Shown here piece by piece: positions 46,565 through 58,697 of a stretch of 64,000 bases of DNA (its first letter is position 1; each line of letters starts with the position of its first letter). Below the pieces are notes generated by a model. The model saw only the letters and a list, made by a program, of their open reading frames with translations, made no database searches and was not told where the DNA came from. The translations under genes and the position numbers were made by a program. The DNA is from Pseudomonadota bacterium (GTDB lineage: Bacteria; Pseudomonadota; Gammaproteobacteria; Steroidobacterales; Steroidobacteraceae): positions 1-64,000 of the forward strand of contig JAGTSG010000001.1 of assembly GCA_018261655.1 (NCBI GenBank). The letters are read 5' to 3'.

Positions 46565-47122
46565 ATGGATGCAGCCGACAATCTCGTCTGGATCGACCTC
46601 GAGATGACCGGTCTCGATCCCGACGCGGACCGGATCATCGAGATAGCCACCGTCGTCACCAACCGCGACCTCGACGTGGTCGCCGAGGGCCCGGTGCTGG
46701 CGATTCACCAGCCCGAGGCGGTCCTCGAGCTGATGGACGACTGGAACCGCGCGACCCACGGCGCCTCCGGGCTGCTCGCGCGGGTGCGCGCAAGCAGCGT
46801 CTCGGAGCGCGATGCCGAACTGGCCACGCTCCAGTTCCTGACGGCGCATGTCGGTCGCGGCGCGTCGCCGATGTGCGGCAACAGCATCTGCCAGGACCGC
46901 CGGTTCCTGGCGCGGCGCATGCCCGAGCTCGAGCGCCACTTCCACTACCGGAACATCGACGTCAGCTCGCTCAAGGAACTCGCGCGCCGCTGGGCGCCAT
47001 CCGTGCTGGCGGGATTCACCAAGAAGTCGACCCACCTGGCGCTCGACGACATCCGCGACTCGATCGCCGAGCTGCGCTACTACCGCGAGACCTTCGTCGC
47101 CGAGGCCTGGCGTGGGCGATGA
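46565..47122 (+). CDS. orn: Oligoribonuclease
   Basis: DEDDh 3'-5' exonuclease clearing di- to pentaribonucleotides (including pGpG); 185 aa. '[20 protein letters not shown]' gives the first two acidic residues, '[10 protein letters not shown]' the third, and '[17 protein letters not shown]' the His and last Asp. ATG 46565 is preferred over ATG 46553, which overlaps the possible -10. Confidence 0.96.
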   Translation: MDAADNLVWIDLEMTGLDPDADRIIEIATVVTNRDLDVVAEGPVLAIHQPEAVLELMDDWNRATHGASGLLARVRASSVSERDAELATLQFLTAHVGRGASPMCGNSICQDRRFLARRMPELERHFHYRNIDVSSLKELARRWAPSVLAGFTKKSTHLALDDIRDSIAELRYYRETFVAEAWRGR

Positions 47123-47507
47123 GGGGCCCGGCACCGGCTTCCTGACGGGAGGGTGCCATTGCGGCGCCGTGCGCTTCCGGGTGCGCGCGCCCTCCGACAT
47201 CGTCGTGCACGACTGCAACTGCTCGATGTGCTCGCGCGTGGGTTACCTGCACCTGATCGTCGGGCGGGAGGACTTCGAACTGCTGTCGGGCGGGGACGAA
47301 CTGACCGAGTATCGCTTCAACACCGGCACCGCGCGCCACCTTTTCTGCCGCCGTTGCGGGGTCAAGTCGTTCTACGTGCCGCGCTCGCACCCCGACGGCA
47401 TCAGCGTGAACGCGCGCTGCCTCGATCCTGGCGCGGTGCCTGCCATGACCGTCCGCCCCTTCGACGGCCGCAACTGGGAGACGGCACGGGCCACGCTCGA
47501 CCGCTGA
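47112..47507 (+). CDS. GFA/CENP-V family zinc protein
   Basis: 131 aa. Zinc cysteines appear as '[12 protein letters not shown]', '[12 protein letters not shown]' and '[14 protein letters not shown]', the GFA (glutathione-dependent formaldehyde-activating) fold. Most bacterial homologues have no shown role in formaldehyde chemistry. The GTG start at 47112 overlaps the end of orn by 11 nt, so it is probably co-transcribed. Confidence 0.88.
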   Translation: MGDEGPGTGFLTGGCHCGAVRFRVRAPSDIVVHDCNCSMCSRVGYLHLIVGREDFELLSGGDELTEYRFNTGTARHLFCRRCGVKSFYVPRSHPDGISVNARCLDPGAVPAMTVRPFDGRNWETARATLDR

Positions 47508-47511
47508 CCGG

Positions 47512-49878
<2,367 letters not shown>

Positions 49879-49971
49879 GGTCAGCCCTCGGGTTGGGTCG
49901 TTCCTGCTAGGATCGCAGCCCTGGCGCACCACGGGCCGCGGAGAGGCGAGGTCCGGGCGGGAAGGAAGATC

Positions 49972-50799
49972 GTGGCCAACAAGCGAACCGTATTCTTCGT
50001 GTCAGACCAGACCGGCGTAACCGCCGAGACCATGGGCCACAGCCTGCTGACTCAGTTCGACGGGCTGGATCTCAGCCCGGTCACTTTGCCATTCATCTCG
50101 ACCGTTGACAAGGCAGCACAAGCCGTAATGAGGATCAATTCCGCGGCCCGCGAGGATGGCGCACGGCCGGTCGTATTCTCCACGCTCGTCGACGATGAAG
50201 TGCGCGCAGTCGTGATGCAGGCAGAGTGCCTGTACCTCGACTTCTTCGAGGCCTTCCTCGGCCCGATGGAGCAGGAGCTCGGGCAGTCGTCGTCGCACGC
50301 GCTCGGCCGCGCGCATGGCATGACCGACGTCGCGGCCTACACCGCCCGGATCAATGCGACCAACTTCGCGCTGGCCAACGACGACGGCTCGCAGACGCGC
50401 GACTACGAGCGTGCGGACGTCATCCTCGTCGGCGTCTCGCGTTCCGGCAAGACGCCCACCTGCGTCTACATGGCGCTGCAGTACGGCATCTATGCCGCGA
50501 ACTACCCGCTGGTGGACGACGACCTCGAGTCGCGCCGGCTGCCGGCGATGCTCGAGCCGTTCCGTGGCAAGCTGTTCGGGCTGACTATCCGCCCCGACCG
50601 CCTGCAGCAGATCCGTCAGGAGCGCCGGCCCGACAGCCGCTACTCCTCGATCGCGCAATGCAACTACGAGGTGCGCGCGGCGGAGCAGCTGCTCGAGCGC
50701 TACGGCATTCCCTTCCTCGACACCACGGACACCTCGATCGAGGAGATCGCCAGCCGCGTGCTGGAGCGCAAGGGGATCGGGCGCCGCGCGAGGCCGTGA
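49972..50799 (+). CDS. ppsR: PEP synthase regulatory protein PpsR (PSRP)
   Basis: 275-aa DUF299 bifunctional kinase/pyrophosphorylase that inactivates and reactivates PpsA by ADP-dependent phosphorylation. '[20 protein letters not shown]' at the N-terminus and P-loop '[17 protein letters not shown]'. GTG start 49972 with ribosome site 'aaggaag'. Divergent from ppsA, the conserved arrangement. Confidence 0.95.
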   Translation: MANKRTVFFVSDQTGVTAETMGHSLLTQFDGLDLSPVTLPFISTVDKAAQAVMRINSAAREDGARPVVFSTLVDDEVRAVVMQAECLYLDFFEAFLGPMEQELGQSSSHALGRAHGMTDVAAYTARINATNFALANDDGSQTRDYERADVILVGVSRSGKTPTCVYMALQYGIYAANYPLVDDDLESRRLPAMLEPFRGKLFGLTIRPDRLQQIRQERRPDSRYSSIAQCNYEVRAAEQLLERYGIPFLDTTDTSIEEIASRVLERKGIGRRARP

Positions 50800-50851
50800 C
50801 AATTTCGTGACGGGCGCCACATTCCCGTGGGCCGGGACGCCTGAACCCCTG

Positions 50852-50860
50852 TGATATAGT
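50852..50860 (+). promoter_or_regulatory. Extended -10 directly before the DUF1249 ATG
   Basis: 'TGATATAGT' (TGn plus TATAGT) ends 6 nt before the ATG at 50867, so transcription would begin at or next to the start codon. Confidence 0.4.
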
Positions 50861-50866
50861 CAAATC

Positions 50867-51322
50867 ATGCTTCAGGAGCACCTTTGTGCTGCGTCGTGGC
50901 GCGCGCGACCGAGGTCGTTCGTGAGCCTCATGACGCTGTACGAGAGCAACTTCATCAGGCTCGGCTGGCTCGTGCCGGATCCCCGCAGCCTGCCCGAGCG
51001 GGCCGTCTCGACGGTCGCCGGTGACTGCCCGCTCGAGCTGACCGTGATCGAGCGCGCTCCGTACACGACGACCGCGACGCTGTCCTACCTGTTCGACGAG
51101 CAGGGCCGGACCGTGCGCGACCCCGGGCTCGAGATCCGCGTCTACCACGACGCCCGACTCGCCGAGGCGACGACGTATGGCGCGACCCAGGCCGGGCTTG
51201 CCCGGGTACAGTCGCGACTGCCTCGCTCAACGGACCGGCGCTGGGTGGGCAACATGCTGCTCAACAAGTGGCTCGAGTACTGCGCCGAGCGCGGCCACGC
51301 CTTCGCGACGGGTCCGGCCTGA
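50867..51322 (+). CDS. DUF1249 protein (YqiB-like)
   Basis: 151 aa. 'PRSFVSLMTLYESNFIRLGWL' and 'IRVYHDARLAEATTY' are family hallmarks of DUF1249, which in E. coli (YqiB) sits in the nudF-cpdA-parE region; function unknown. The start at 50867 is favoured because family members have about 15-20 residues before the 'LYESNF' segment. It has no visible ribosome site. Confidence 0.85.
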   Translation: MLQEHLCAASWRARPRSFVSLMTLYESNFIRLGWLVPDPRSLPERAVSTVAGDCPLELTVIERAPYTTTATLSYLFDEQGRTVRDPGLEIRVYHDARLAEATTYGATQAGLARVQSRLPRSTDRRWVGNMLLNKWLEYCAERGHAFATGPA

Positions 51323-51338
51323 GGCGACGCCGGGCGCC

Positions 51339-52367
51339 ATGATGAACCTGACCGAAAAATGGCCCGCGCTGAGGCTGCCCGTGCTGGGCCGGCCGGAGGC
51401 CGTCGACGACGAGCGCCTGCTCAAGCTGTTCTGGAACCGCGCCGAGCTCAAGAAGGAGCTGCAGGCGCTCGACGACGAGCTGCACGCGCTGCAGAACCGC
51501 ATCAAGCAGCAGGAAGGCGCGAACGAGCGGATGCAGGAGCAGCTCGAGCAGCTGGAGTGCCTGCTCGGCACGGCGGACCGTGGTCCGGACGCGCTGGTCC
51601 ATTTCGCCCTGCGCAACCTGTGGCGGGAGTGCCGCAGGCAGCTCGAGAACTTCGCCGCAGACCTGCGCCGGCAGCGCCAGGACCACGAGCGCAAGCGGCA
51701 GCTGGCCGAGTTCCAGGACGATCGCCGCGAGCGCCTCGAACTTGCCGACGAGCGGTTGCGCGAGGCGGAGTCCGTGGTCGGGATGGAGCGCGCGCGCCTG
51801 GTCGAGGGCGAGGAAAGGCTCGCGGGGATGAAGGCCTTCTGGCACTACTTCCGCCGCCGTGACCTGTCCTTCGAGCTGGACGCCCAGCGCGGACGGTTGG
51901 CCGCCGCCGAGCGGCACCTCGCCGACATGCACGAGGCCCGTCGCACGATCGACAAGGAACCGTGGCCGGAATTCCCCGGCATTTCGGTGCGCGGCCGGCG
52001 CAGCGTCAACCTCGCCGTCATCGCCTATGCGCAGCTGCTCTACCTGAAGCTGCTGCAACGCGGGCTCGCGGCGCAGGCGCGGCTCGCGACCCATCGCCGT
52101 CCCGGCGAGGGGCGCTTCGGTTCCCGCGAGCAATGCCTGACCAGGCTGGACGAGATCAGCGCGGCGGTGGCAATGGTCCGGGCCCAGGAGGGGATCGCGC
52201 CCGAGATCCGCGCCCTGACCGAGCGTCTCAATGCGTCGGCGCAGTGGCGTACGGAGGACGATGTCGTCCCGGCTCCGTCGTCGCTGCAGCCGATCGTTCC
52301 GGCGGGCGACAGCGCCAACGTGCTCATCGACGACTACTGGGACGTCTACAAGGTCCTGTTGCGTTAG
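51339..52367 (+). CDS. Unknown long coiled-coil protein
   Basis: 342 aa, not recognised. From about residue 22 to 190 the sequence is continuous heptad-like coiled coil rich in Leu, Glu, Arg and Gln ('KKELQALDDELHALQNRIKQ', 'RLREAESVVGMERARLVEG'). A conserved-looking central part 'MKAFWHYFRRRDLSFELDAQ' and a helical C-terminal region ('VNLAVIAYAQLLYLKLLQRG') follow, ending in an acidic/aromatic tail 'LIDDYWDVYKVLLR'. No signal peptide or transmembrane helix. The start could be either of two adjacent ATGs (51339 or 51342). It lies 16 nt after DUF1249 and overlaps the convergent RND gene by 4 nt. Confidence 0.8.
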   Translation: MMNLTEKWPALRLPVLGRPEAVDDERLLKLFWNRAELKKELQALDDELHALQNRIKQQEGANERMQEQLEQLECLLGTADRGPDALVHFALRNLWRECRRQLENFAADLRRQRQDHERKRQLAEFQDDRRERLELADERLREAESVVGMERARLVEGEERLAGMKAFWHYFRRRDLSFELDAQRGRLAAAERHLADMHEARRTIDKEPWPEFPGISVRGRRSVNLAVIAYAQLLYLKLLQRGLAAQARLATHRRPGEGRFGSREQCLTRLDEISAAVAMVRAQEGIAPEIRALTERLNASAQWRTEDDVVPAPSSLQPIVPAGDSANVLIDDYWDVYKVLLR

Positions 52368-55300
52368 GGTCCGCTGGCGTCCACCGCCGGCACGGCCGCC
52401 GCCGCGATTCTCCGCCGCCACGCATCGAGGTCGTCCAGCCAGACGTAGAACGCCGGCACGAAGAACAACGCCGTGACGCTGCCGAAGGCCAGCCCCGAGA
52501 TGAGCGCCCGGGCCATCGGGTAGTAGGCGGGCCCGTCGCCGCCGATCTGCGTGTCGCCCAGGGCCAGCGGCAGCATTGCGAGCAGGGTCGTCATCGTGGT
52601 CATCAGGATCGGCCGCAGCCGGTCCCGTCCCGCGCGCAGTATCGCCTCGCGGCGGCCCATGCCGAGGCGCCGCAGGTCGAGGATGTGCGCGATGAGCACG
52701 ATGCCGATGTTCACCACGACGCCGATCAGGATCATGATGCCGAGCATCGCCATGAAGGTGAGCGGCGTGCCGGAGAGCGCCAGCCCCCAGAACGTGCCGA
52801 CCACGGCGAAGGCGATCGAGGTCACGATCGAGACCGGGTAGAGCGTCGACTCGAACAGCGACGCCATGACCAGGAAGATGAGGACGATGGCCAGCGCGAT
52901 GTCGGTCATCATCATCCTGGCGGTGTCGTCCTCCTGCTGCACGCCCTTGCCGAAGGTCCAGGCGTAGCCGGGCGGCAGGGCCAGCTGCTTCATCAGCGAC
53001 TCGACCTGCTGCTGCGCCTCCTTCAGCGACGACCGGCCCGACACGACGCCCTCGACCACCACGGCCGTCGTGCGGTCCAGCCGCTCGATGGCGCGATCGC
53101 TGGGCCGGACATGGAAGCTCGCCACGGCCCCGAGCGCGATCCGCTCGCCGTCGGGCAGGAACAGCGGCATGGCCGCGAGGTCCTCGACCGACTGCCGGTC
53201 GTCGGGACGGAACGCGAGACGCATGCGGACCTCGCGGTCGGCGGCGCGGAACTCCTTCAGCCGGTCGCCACGCATGGCGGCGGCCACGGTGGCGGCGACG
53301 TCGGCGGTGCTCAGGCCGAGCCGCGCGGCCCGGTCGCGGTCGACGACCACCTGGATTTCCTGCTCGCCTGCCCGGGCCGTGCTGCGCGCGGAGTCGAAGG
53401 CCGGCAGCTGGCCGACGGCGCGTGCGACCTCGGCGGCCAGCACGGCCAGCCGGTCGGTGGACTCGCCTGAGAGGCGCATGCTGAAGCCCTCGCCGCCGGA
53501 CTGGTTGCCTTCAAAGCTGAAGCTGGGCTTGCCGATGATGATCTCCGGCAGCCCGCGCTCGATCTCGGCCATCAGGTCGCGGACCGGCATCGGCAGCTCT
53601 TCCGCCGGACGGAGCAGGACCTGCGACTCCGCGTAGTCAGGGCCGTAGAAGCTGTAGACGAGGTCGATGCCGAGGCGCTCCCGGTTCTCGAGCAGGTAAC
53701 CCTCGACGCGGTCGACCACTGACTCGACCCGCGAAAGGGCATAGCTTCCCTCGATGTGGTAGGGCAGCCTGAGCCGGGTGGACGCGTCCTGCGGGAACAT
53801 GTCCGCCTTGAGCAGGCCGGTCGCGAACAGGGGCACGGGCGAGGCCAGGATCAGCACGACGAGGCCTGCCGACTTGCCCGGGTGGGACAGGACCCAGTCG
53901 AGCCGGGCGGCGTACCAGTCCTGCAGCCTCGCGAACCAGGATCCCGCCACGACCGGCGGCGGGGCCGGAAAGCGCGCGGTCAGCGTCGGGATGACGGTCT
54001 GCGCCACCAGCAGCGAGGCGATCATGGCGGTCACGATCGGCACGGCGACGTGGACCATGAACAGCGAGAGCTCGTTGTCGCGACGGAAGATCAGCGGCAG
54101 GAACACGATGACGGTCGAAAGGGTACCCGCGAGGACGGCGAGCCCGACCTCGCGGACTCCCGCGAGCGTGGCCGCAGCCGGATGGGCCGGGTTCAGCTGG
54201 CGGTGCCGGAAGATGCTCTCCGTGGTGACGACCGCGTTGTCCACCAGCAGGCCGACCGCCAGCATCATGCCCATCATGGTCAGGATGTTGAGCGACAGGC
54301 CCATGAAAAACATGACGGCCAGCGTGACCAGCAGGGAGAACGGGACCGCCAGGCTGACGATCAGCGTGGTCGGCAGGTCGCGCAGGAAGACGAACAGCAC
54401 GAGCAGCGCCAGGCCGGCGCCCAGCAGGCCGGCGTCGCGCAGGTCGGACAGCGACGAGCGGATGTTGTCGGCGGCGTTGCCCAGGACGATCATGTCGATG
54501 CCCTGCATCTGCGGCTGAGTGCGGGCCTCCTCGATGACGGACATGACCTCGTCCGCGACTCCCACGATGTTGGCGCCGGTGGACTTGTAGACGTCGAGGC
54601 CGATGCCCGGCTTGCCGTTCAGGTGCCTGCCCATCGTCAGGGGAGGGCTGACCATCCTGACCTCGGCGACGTCGCGCAGACGGACCCCGTCCGCGACCAG
54701 GAAGTCGCGGACCTGCTCGATCGAGGTGAAGTCGCCGAGCGGCCGCACCAGGTAGCGCGCGCCGTCGCCGGTCACCTCGCCGGCGCTGACCGAGAAGTTC
54801 GAGCGCTCCAGCAACCCGCGCAGCTGCTGGATGTCCACGTGGTGCGCAGCCAGCCGGCCCGGGTCCGCCAGCACGCGCAGTTCCAGCGGCTCGATGCCGC
54901 GGATCTCGACGCGCGCGACGCCGTCGATCCGCTCCAGCGGCTTCTTCAGGTAGCGGTCGAGGATCTCGTACTGGCGCGACAGGTCCTGCTGCCCCGAGAT
55001 GCGCAGCGCGACGATGCTCTCGTCGCCGGCCGAGAACATGCGCGTCACGATCCGGTTCGCGCCGGCGGGCAGCTCGCTGCGGATCGCCTCGAGCCGCGTG
55101 CGGACCTCGAAGCCCATCGCCCCGACGTCCCGTCCCCACTCGAAGAACACGACGATTTCCGCCTGGTCCTCGGTCGAGGTCGAGCGCAGTTCCTTGATCC
55201 CGGACAGCGTCGCGATGGCCTCCTCGGCCGGCCGGGTGATCAGGCGCTCGACTTCCTCCGGCGTCGAGCCTTCGTAGGGGATCGTGACCAGGATCGCCGG

Positions 55301-55426
55301 GAAGCGGATGTCGGGGAAGAGTTCGAGGGGCAGCAGCGAGGTCGAGACGAGCCCGATCAGCGTCACGGCCACGAAGGTCATCAGGGTGGTGACCGGGCGC
55401 CGCAGGGCGAAATCGGTGTGGACCAC
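52364..55426 (-). CDS. RND efflux transporter, second subunit gene
   Basis: 1020-aa HAE1-type proton antiporter with 12 expected helices and two large periplasmic loops. 'DFALRRPVTTLMTFVAVTLI' N-terminus, TM4 'MMLAVGLLVDNAVVTTESIF' where the AcrB Asp-Asp pair is Asp-Asn, and TM10 'IGVVVNIGIVLIAHI' where the AcrB Lys is Asn. GTG start 3 nt after the upstream RND gene. Together they suggest a heteromeric pump (MdtBC-like arrangement). Substrate is not predictable. No TolC-type gene is in the window. Confidence 0.92.
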   Translation of the reverse strand: MVHTDFALRRPVTTLMTFVAVTLIGLVSTSLLPLELFPDIRFPAILVTIPYEGSTPEEVERLITRPAEEAIATLSGIKELRSTSTEDQAEIVVFFEWGRDVGAMGFEVRTRLEAIRSELPAGANRIVTRMFSAGDESIVALRISGQQDLSRQYEILDRYLKKPLERIDGVARVEIRGIEPLELRVLADPGRLAAHHVDIQQLRGLLERSNFSVSAGEVTGDGARYLVRPLGDFTSIEQVRDFLVADGVRLRDVAEVRMVSPPLTMGRHLNGKPGIGLDVYKSTGANIVGVADEVMSVIEEARTQPQMQGIDMIVLGNAADNIRSSLSDLRDAGLLGAGLALLVLFVFLRDLPTTLIVSLAVPFSLLVTLAVMFFMGLSLNILTMMGMMLAVGLLVDNAVVTTESIFRHRQLNPAHPAAATLAGVREVGLAVLAGTLSTVIVFLPLIFRRDNELSLFMVHVAVPIVTAMIASLLVAQTVIPTLTARFPAPPPVVAGSWFARLQDWYAARLDWVLSHPGKSAGLVVLILASPVPLFATGLLKADMFPQDASTRLRLPYHIEGSYALSRVESVVDRVEGYLLENRERLGIDLVYSFYGPDYAESQVLLRPAEELPMPVRDLMAEIERGLPEIIIGKPSFSFEGNQSGGEGFSMRLSGESTDRLAVLAAEVARAVGQLPAFDSARSTARAGEQEIQVVVDRDRAARLGLSTADVAATVAAAMRGDRLKEFRAADREVRMRLAFRPDDRQSVEDLAAMPLFLPDGERIALGAVASFHVRPSDRAIERLDRTTAVVVEGVVSGRSSLKEAQQQVESLMKQLALPPGYAWTFGKGVQQEDDTARMMMTDIALAIVLIFLVMASLFESTLYPVSIVTSIAFAVVGTFWGLALSGTPLTFMAMLGIMILIGVVVNIGIVLIAHILDLRRLGMGRREAILRAGRDRLRPILMTTMTTLLAMLPLALGDTQIGGDGPAYYPMARALISGLAFGSVTALFFVPAFYVWLDDLDAWRRRIAAAAVPAVDASGP

Positions 55427-55429
55427 GGC

Positions 55430-58400
55430 TCAGGCCCCGTCGCGCGCCGGCAGCGCCGCGGCCGTCGCCGGCGCGGCCACGACGGCCACCCGCTGGAAGC
55501 CCTTGCGGTCGAGCAGCGAGTAGATGACGGGGATCACCAGCAGGGTGAACACGCTGGCGACGGCGACGCCGCCGATGACGGCGATCGCCATCGGCTGGCG
55601 GATCTCGGCGCCCTCGCCGAGCCCGAGCGCCATCGGCAGCAGCCCGAGGATCGTCGTGAGCTTCGTGATCAGTATCGGGCGCAACCGCGTGCGGCCTGCC
55701 TCGAGGATCGCGGCATGCTTGTCCAGCCCGGCCGCGCGCGCGCGGTTCACCGCGTCGATCAGGACGATCGACTGGTTGACCACGATGCCCGCCAGCATGA
55801 TCACGCCGATGTAGGCCACGACGTTGACGGTGGTGCCGGTGATGAACATGGCCCAGATCGCGCCGATCAGCGCCAGCGGGATCGTCAGCAGGATCACGAA
55901 TGGGTGCAGCAGCGACTCGAACTGCGAGGCCATCACGAGGTAGACGAGGAACACGGCCAGCACGAGGGCGAACTGCAGCGAGCGGAAGGAGTCGCGCATG
56001 TCCTCGCTCTGGCCGCTGACCGCCACCACCGTGTCCACCGGCAGTTCGAGACCCGCGGCGATCTGCTCCAGCTCGGACACCGCGCTGCCGAGGTCGCCTG
56101 TCGCCAGGTTGGCCGAGACGATGGCGACCCGCTCCTGCCGGAACCTGCGGATCTCCGCCGGGCCGGTCGCCACCCGCACCTCGGCCACCGCCGCGAGGGG
56201 CACCGGGTGCGGGCTTCCGGGGTTGATCACCAGCTGCCGGATCTCATCCACCGACGCGGCGCGGGTGTCCACGCTGCGGACCAGGATGTCGACCTTCCTG
56301 TCCCGCAGCGTGTAACGGGTGGCGACGTCACCCCGTACGCTCGACACCACGCGATCCGCCAGCGCGCGCACGGTCAGCCCGAGCTGGGCCGCGCGTTGCT
56401 GGTCGAACAGGACCTGGATCTCGGGGCTGCCGCTCTCGACGGTCGACTTGATGTCGCTGAACGTTGCGCTGGCGGCCATGCGTTCACGCAGCTGTCCCGC
56501 CACCTGCCGCAGGCGCTCGAGGTCGTTCCCGCTGACGATCACCTCCAGCGGGGTCGAAAAGGTGAACAGCGTGGGCCGGCTGAAGCGGTACTGGACACCC
56601 GCGAGCGAGTCGAACTGCCGGCGCAGCGCGCCGACGGCAGCTTCCTCTTCCTCCCGGCCGGTGCCGGGCACGAGCGTGATCGAGAGGCGCCCGGTGTTCT
56701 CGCCCGCGTCCGTGGGATTCGCATCCAGCCGGTTGCCGGTGCCGGTCACGGAGTAGGAGAGCGCGACGTCCGGACGCTGCTGCACGAACGCCTGGGCGGC
56801 GCGCATCGCGCGATCCGTTTCCTCGAGCGGGCTGCCCGGCGGCAGCCGCAGGTCCGCCAGCAGCTCGCCCTGGGACAACTGCGGGATGAGCTCGGAGCCG
56901 AGGCGCGGCACGAGGGCCAGTGTCGCGCCGAACATCGCCACGGCGGCGGCCACGACGTGCCCGCGGTGGCCCAGCGACCAGACCAGCGCGGGCCGGTAGG
57001 CGCCGTCGATCGCCTGCAGGCCGGCCTGGGTGGCCCGGGCCGCCGGCGACAGGACCCAGCGCGTGGCGGCGCCGGCGGCGCGGAATCCGCGGCGGAGAAC
57101 CGCGAGTGCCGTCGCGAGCCGGCGACCCAACAGGCCCGGCTGCCCGACGTTGCCGGCGTCCGCCGGATGCCGCTGCCGCCCGACCGCGAGCATCGGCACC
57201 AGCGTCAGCGCCACGACCAGCGAGAACAGCAGGGCGAAGGTCACCGTCAGGGCCTGGTCGCGGAAGAGCTGTCCCGCGATCCCGCTGACGAAGACCATCG
57301 GGAAGAAGACGGCGACCGACGTCAGCGTCGCGGCGGTGACCGCCATCGCGACCTCACTGGTGCCGCGCTGTGCGGCCTCGAGCCGCGGCCGGCCCATCTC
57401 GCCGTGGCGGACGATGTTCTCGAGCACCACGACCGCGTTGTCCACCAGCATGCCAACGGCGAGCGCGATGCCCCCGAGCGACATGATGTTGAGCGACAGG
57501 TCGAAGGCGTACATCAGGACGAAGGTGCCGATCACGGAGACCGGGATCGCCAGGCCGGTGATCAGCGTCGCCCGCGCGTCGCGCAGGAACAGGTACAGGA
57601 CGAGGATGGCGAGCAGGCCGCCGACCAGGGCCGCCTCGCGGACCTCGCCGATCGCCGAGGCGATGAAGCGCGACTGGTCGTACACCAGGCGCAGTTCGCT
57701 GCCTGCCGGCAGGGCCGACCGCAGCTGTTCCACGCGCCCGCGCAGGTCCGCGGCGAGCTGCACGATGTTCGCATCTCCCTCCTTGTAGATCGCGAGCTCG
57801 ACCGACTCCACGCCGTTGACCCGGGTGATGGCGTCGCGCTCCTTGTAGCCGTGCCCGACCGTGGCGACGTCCCGCAGCCGCACGGGCGCGCCCTCGACGG
57901 TGGTCAGGATCGTGCCGGCGATGTCCTCCACCGAGCCGAACTCGTTCAGCGTGCGGACCAGGAAGCGCTGGCTGCCCTGCTCGAGGCGGCCGCCGGACAG
58001 GTTGACGTTCTCCTCGCGCAGCCGTCGTGCGACGGTCTCGATGCCGATGCCGAGCCGGGCCATGCGCTCCTGGTCCACCTGGACCTGGATCTCGTCCTCG
58101 AAGCCGCCGCTGACCTTGACGGCCGCCGAGCCGTCCACGGCCTCGAGGTCGGGCTTGAGCCGTTCGTCGGCGAAGCGGCGCAGCGCCTTCAGGTGCTCGA
58201 CGCCCCCCGCCGCGCCGGTGTTGCCGGTGCCCGTCTCGAGCAGGGCCAGCCGCATGATCGGCTCGGTCGACGGATCGAAGCGCAGCAGCAGGGGGCGCTG
58301 CGCCTCGACCGGCAGTTGCAGCAGGTCGAGCTTCTCGCGGACGTCGATGCCCGCGATGTCCATGTCGGTGCCCCATGCGAACTCGAGGAGCACGTCGGAC

Positions 58401-58663
58401 TGCCCGGAGCGCGACACCGAGCGCACGTGCCGGACGTTGCGGATGATGCCGACGGCCTCCTCGACCGGACGGGTGACCAGCGTCTCGACCTCCAGCGGCG
58501 CCGCCCCGGCGAGTTCCGTGCGCACGGTCAGCGTCGGGTAGGACAGGTCCGGCAGCAGCGTGAGCTTGAGCCGCGTCAGCGACACCAGGCCGAAGAGGAC
58601 GACGGCCACGGTGAGCATGAGCACGGTGACGCGCCGCCGCGTTGCGAAATCGACGATCCGCAT
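55430..58663 (-). CDS. RND efflux transporter, first subunit gene
   Basis: 1077 aa. 'RIVDFATRRRVTVLMLTVAV', TM4 'GGIALAVGMLVDNAVVVLEN' (Asp-Asn pair), TM10 'AGIVVNQSIVLIDAVNRAR'. A longer-than-usual cytoplasmic loop between TM6 and TM7 ('RQRHPADAGNVGQPGLLGRR') is present near residue 490. It lies 34 nt after the adaptor gene. Works with the adaptor and probably with the following RND subunit. Confidence 0.92.
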   Translation of the reverse strand: MRIVDFATRRRVTVLMLTVAVVLFGLVSLTRLKLTLLPDLSYPTLTVRTELAGAAPLEVETLVTRPVEEAVGIIRNVRHVRSVSRSGQSDVLLEFAWGTDMDIAGIDVREKLDLLQLPVEAQRPLLLRFDPSTEPIMRLALLETGTGNTGAAGGVEHLKALRRFADERLKPDLEAVDGSAAVKVSGGFEDEIQVQVDQERMARLGIGIETVARRLREENVNLSGGRLEQGSQRFLVRTLNEFGSVEDIAGTILTTVEGAPVRLRDVATVGHGYKERDAITRVNGVESVELAIYKEGDANIVQLAADLRGRVEQLRSALPAGSELRLVYDQSRFIASAIGEVREAALVGGLLAILVLYLFLRDARATLITGLAIPVSVIGTFVLMYAFDLSLNIMSLGGIALAVGMLVDNAVVVLENIVRHGEMGRPRLEAAQRGTSEVAMAVTAATLTSVAVFFPMVFVSGIAGQLFRDQALTVTFALLFSLVVALTLVPMLAVGRQRHPADAGNVGQPGLLGRRLATALAVLRRGFRAAGAATRWVLSPAARATQAGLQAIDGAYRPALVWSLGHRGHVVAAAVAMFGATLALVPRLGSELIPQLSQGELLADLRLPPGSPLEETDRAMRAAQAFVQQRPDVALSYSVTGTGNRLDANPTDAGENTGRLSITLVPGTGREEEEAAVGALRRQFDSLAGVQYRFSRPTLFTFSTPLEVIVSGNDLERLRQVAGQLRERMAASATFSDIKSTVESGSPEIQVLFDQQRAAQLGLTVRALADRVVSSVRGDVATRYTLRDRKVDILVRSVDTRAASVDEIRQLVINPGSPHPVPLAAVAEVRVATGPAEIRRFRQERVAIVSANLATGDLGSAVSELEQIAAGLELPVDTVVAVSGQSEDMRDSFRSLQFALVLAVFLVYLVMASQFESLLHPFVILLTIPLALIGAIWAMFITGTTVNVVAYIGVIMLAGIVVNQSIVLIDAVNRARAAGLDKHAAILEAGRTRLRPILITKLTTILGLLPMALGLGEGAEIRQPMAIAVIGGVAVASVFTLLVIPVIYSLLDRKGFQRVAVVAAPATAAALPARDGA

Positions 58664-58697
58664 GACGTTGTCTCCGTCCTGGCCGGGGCGTATGGCG

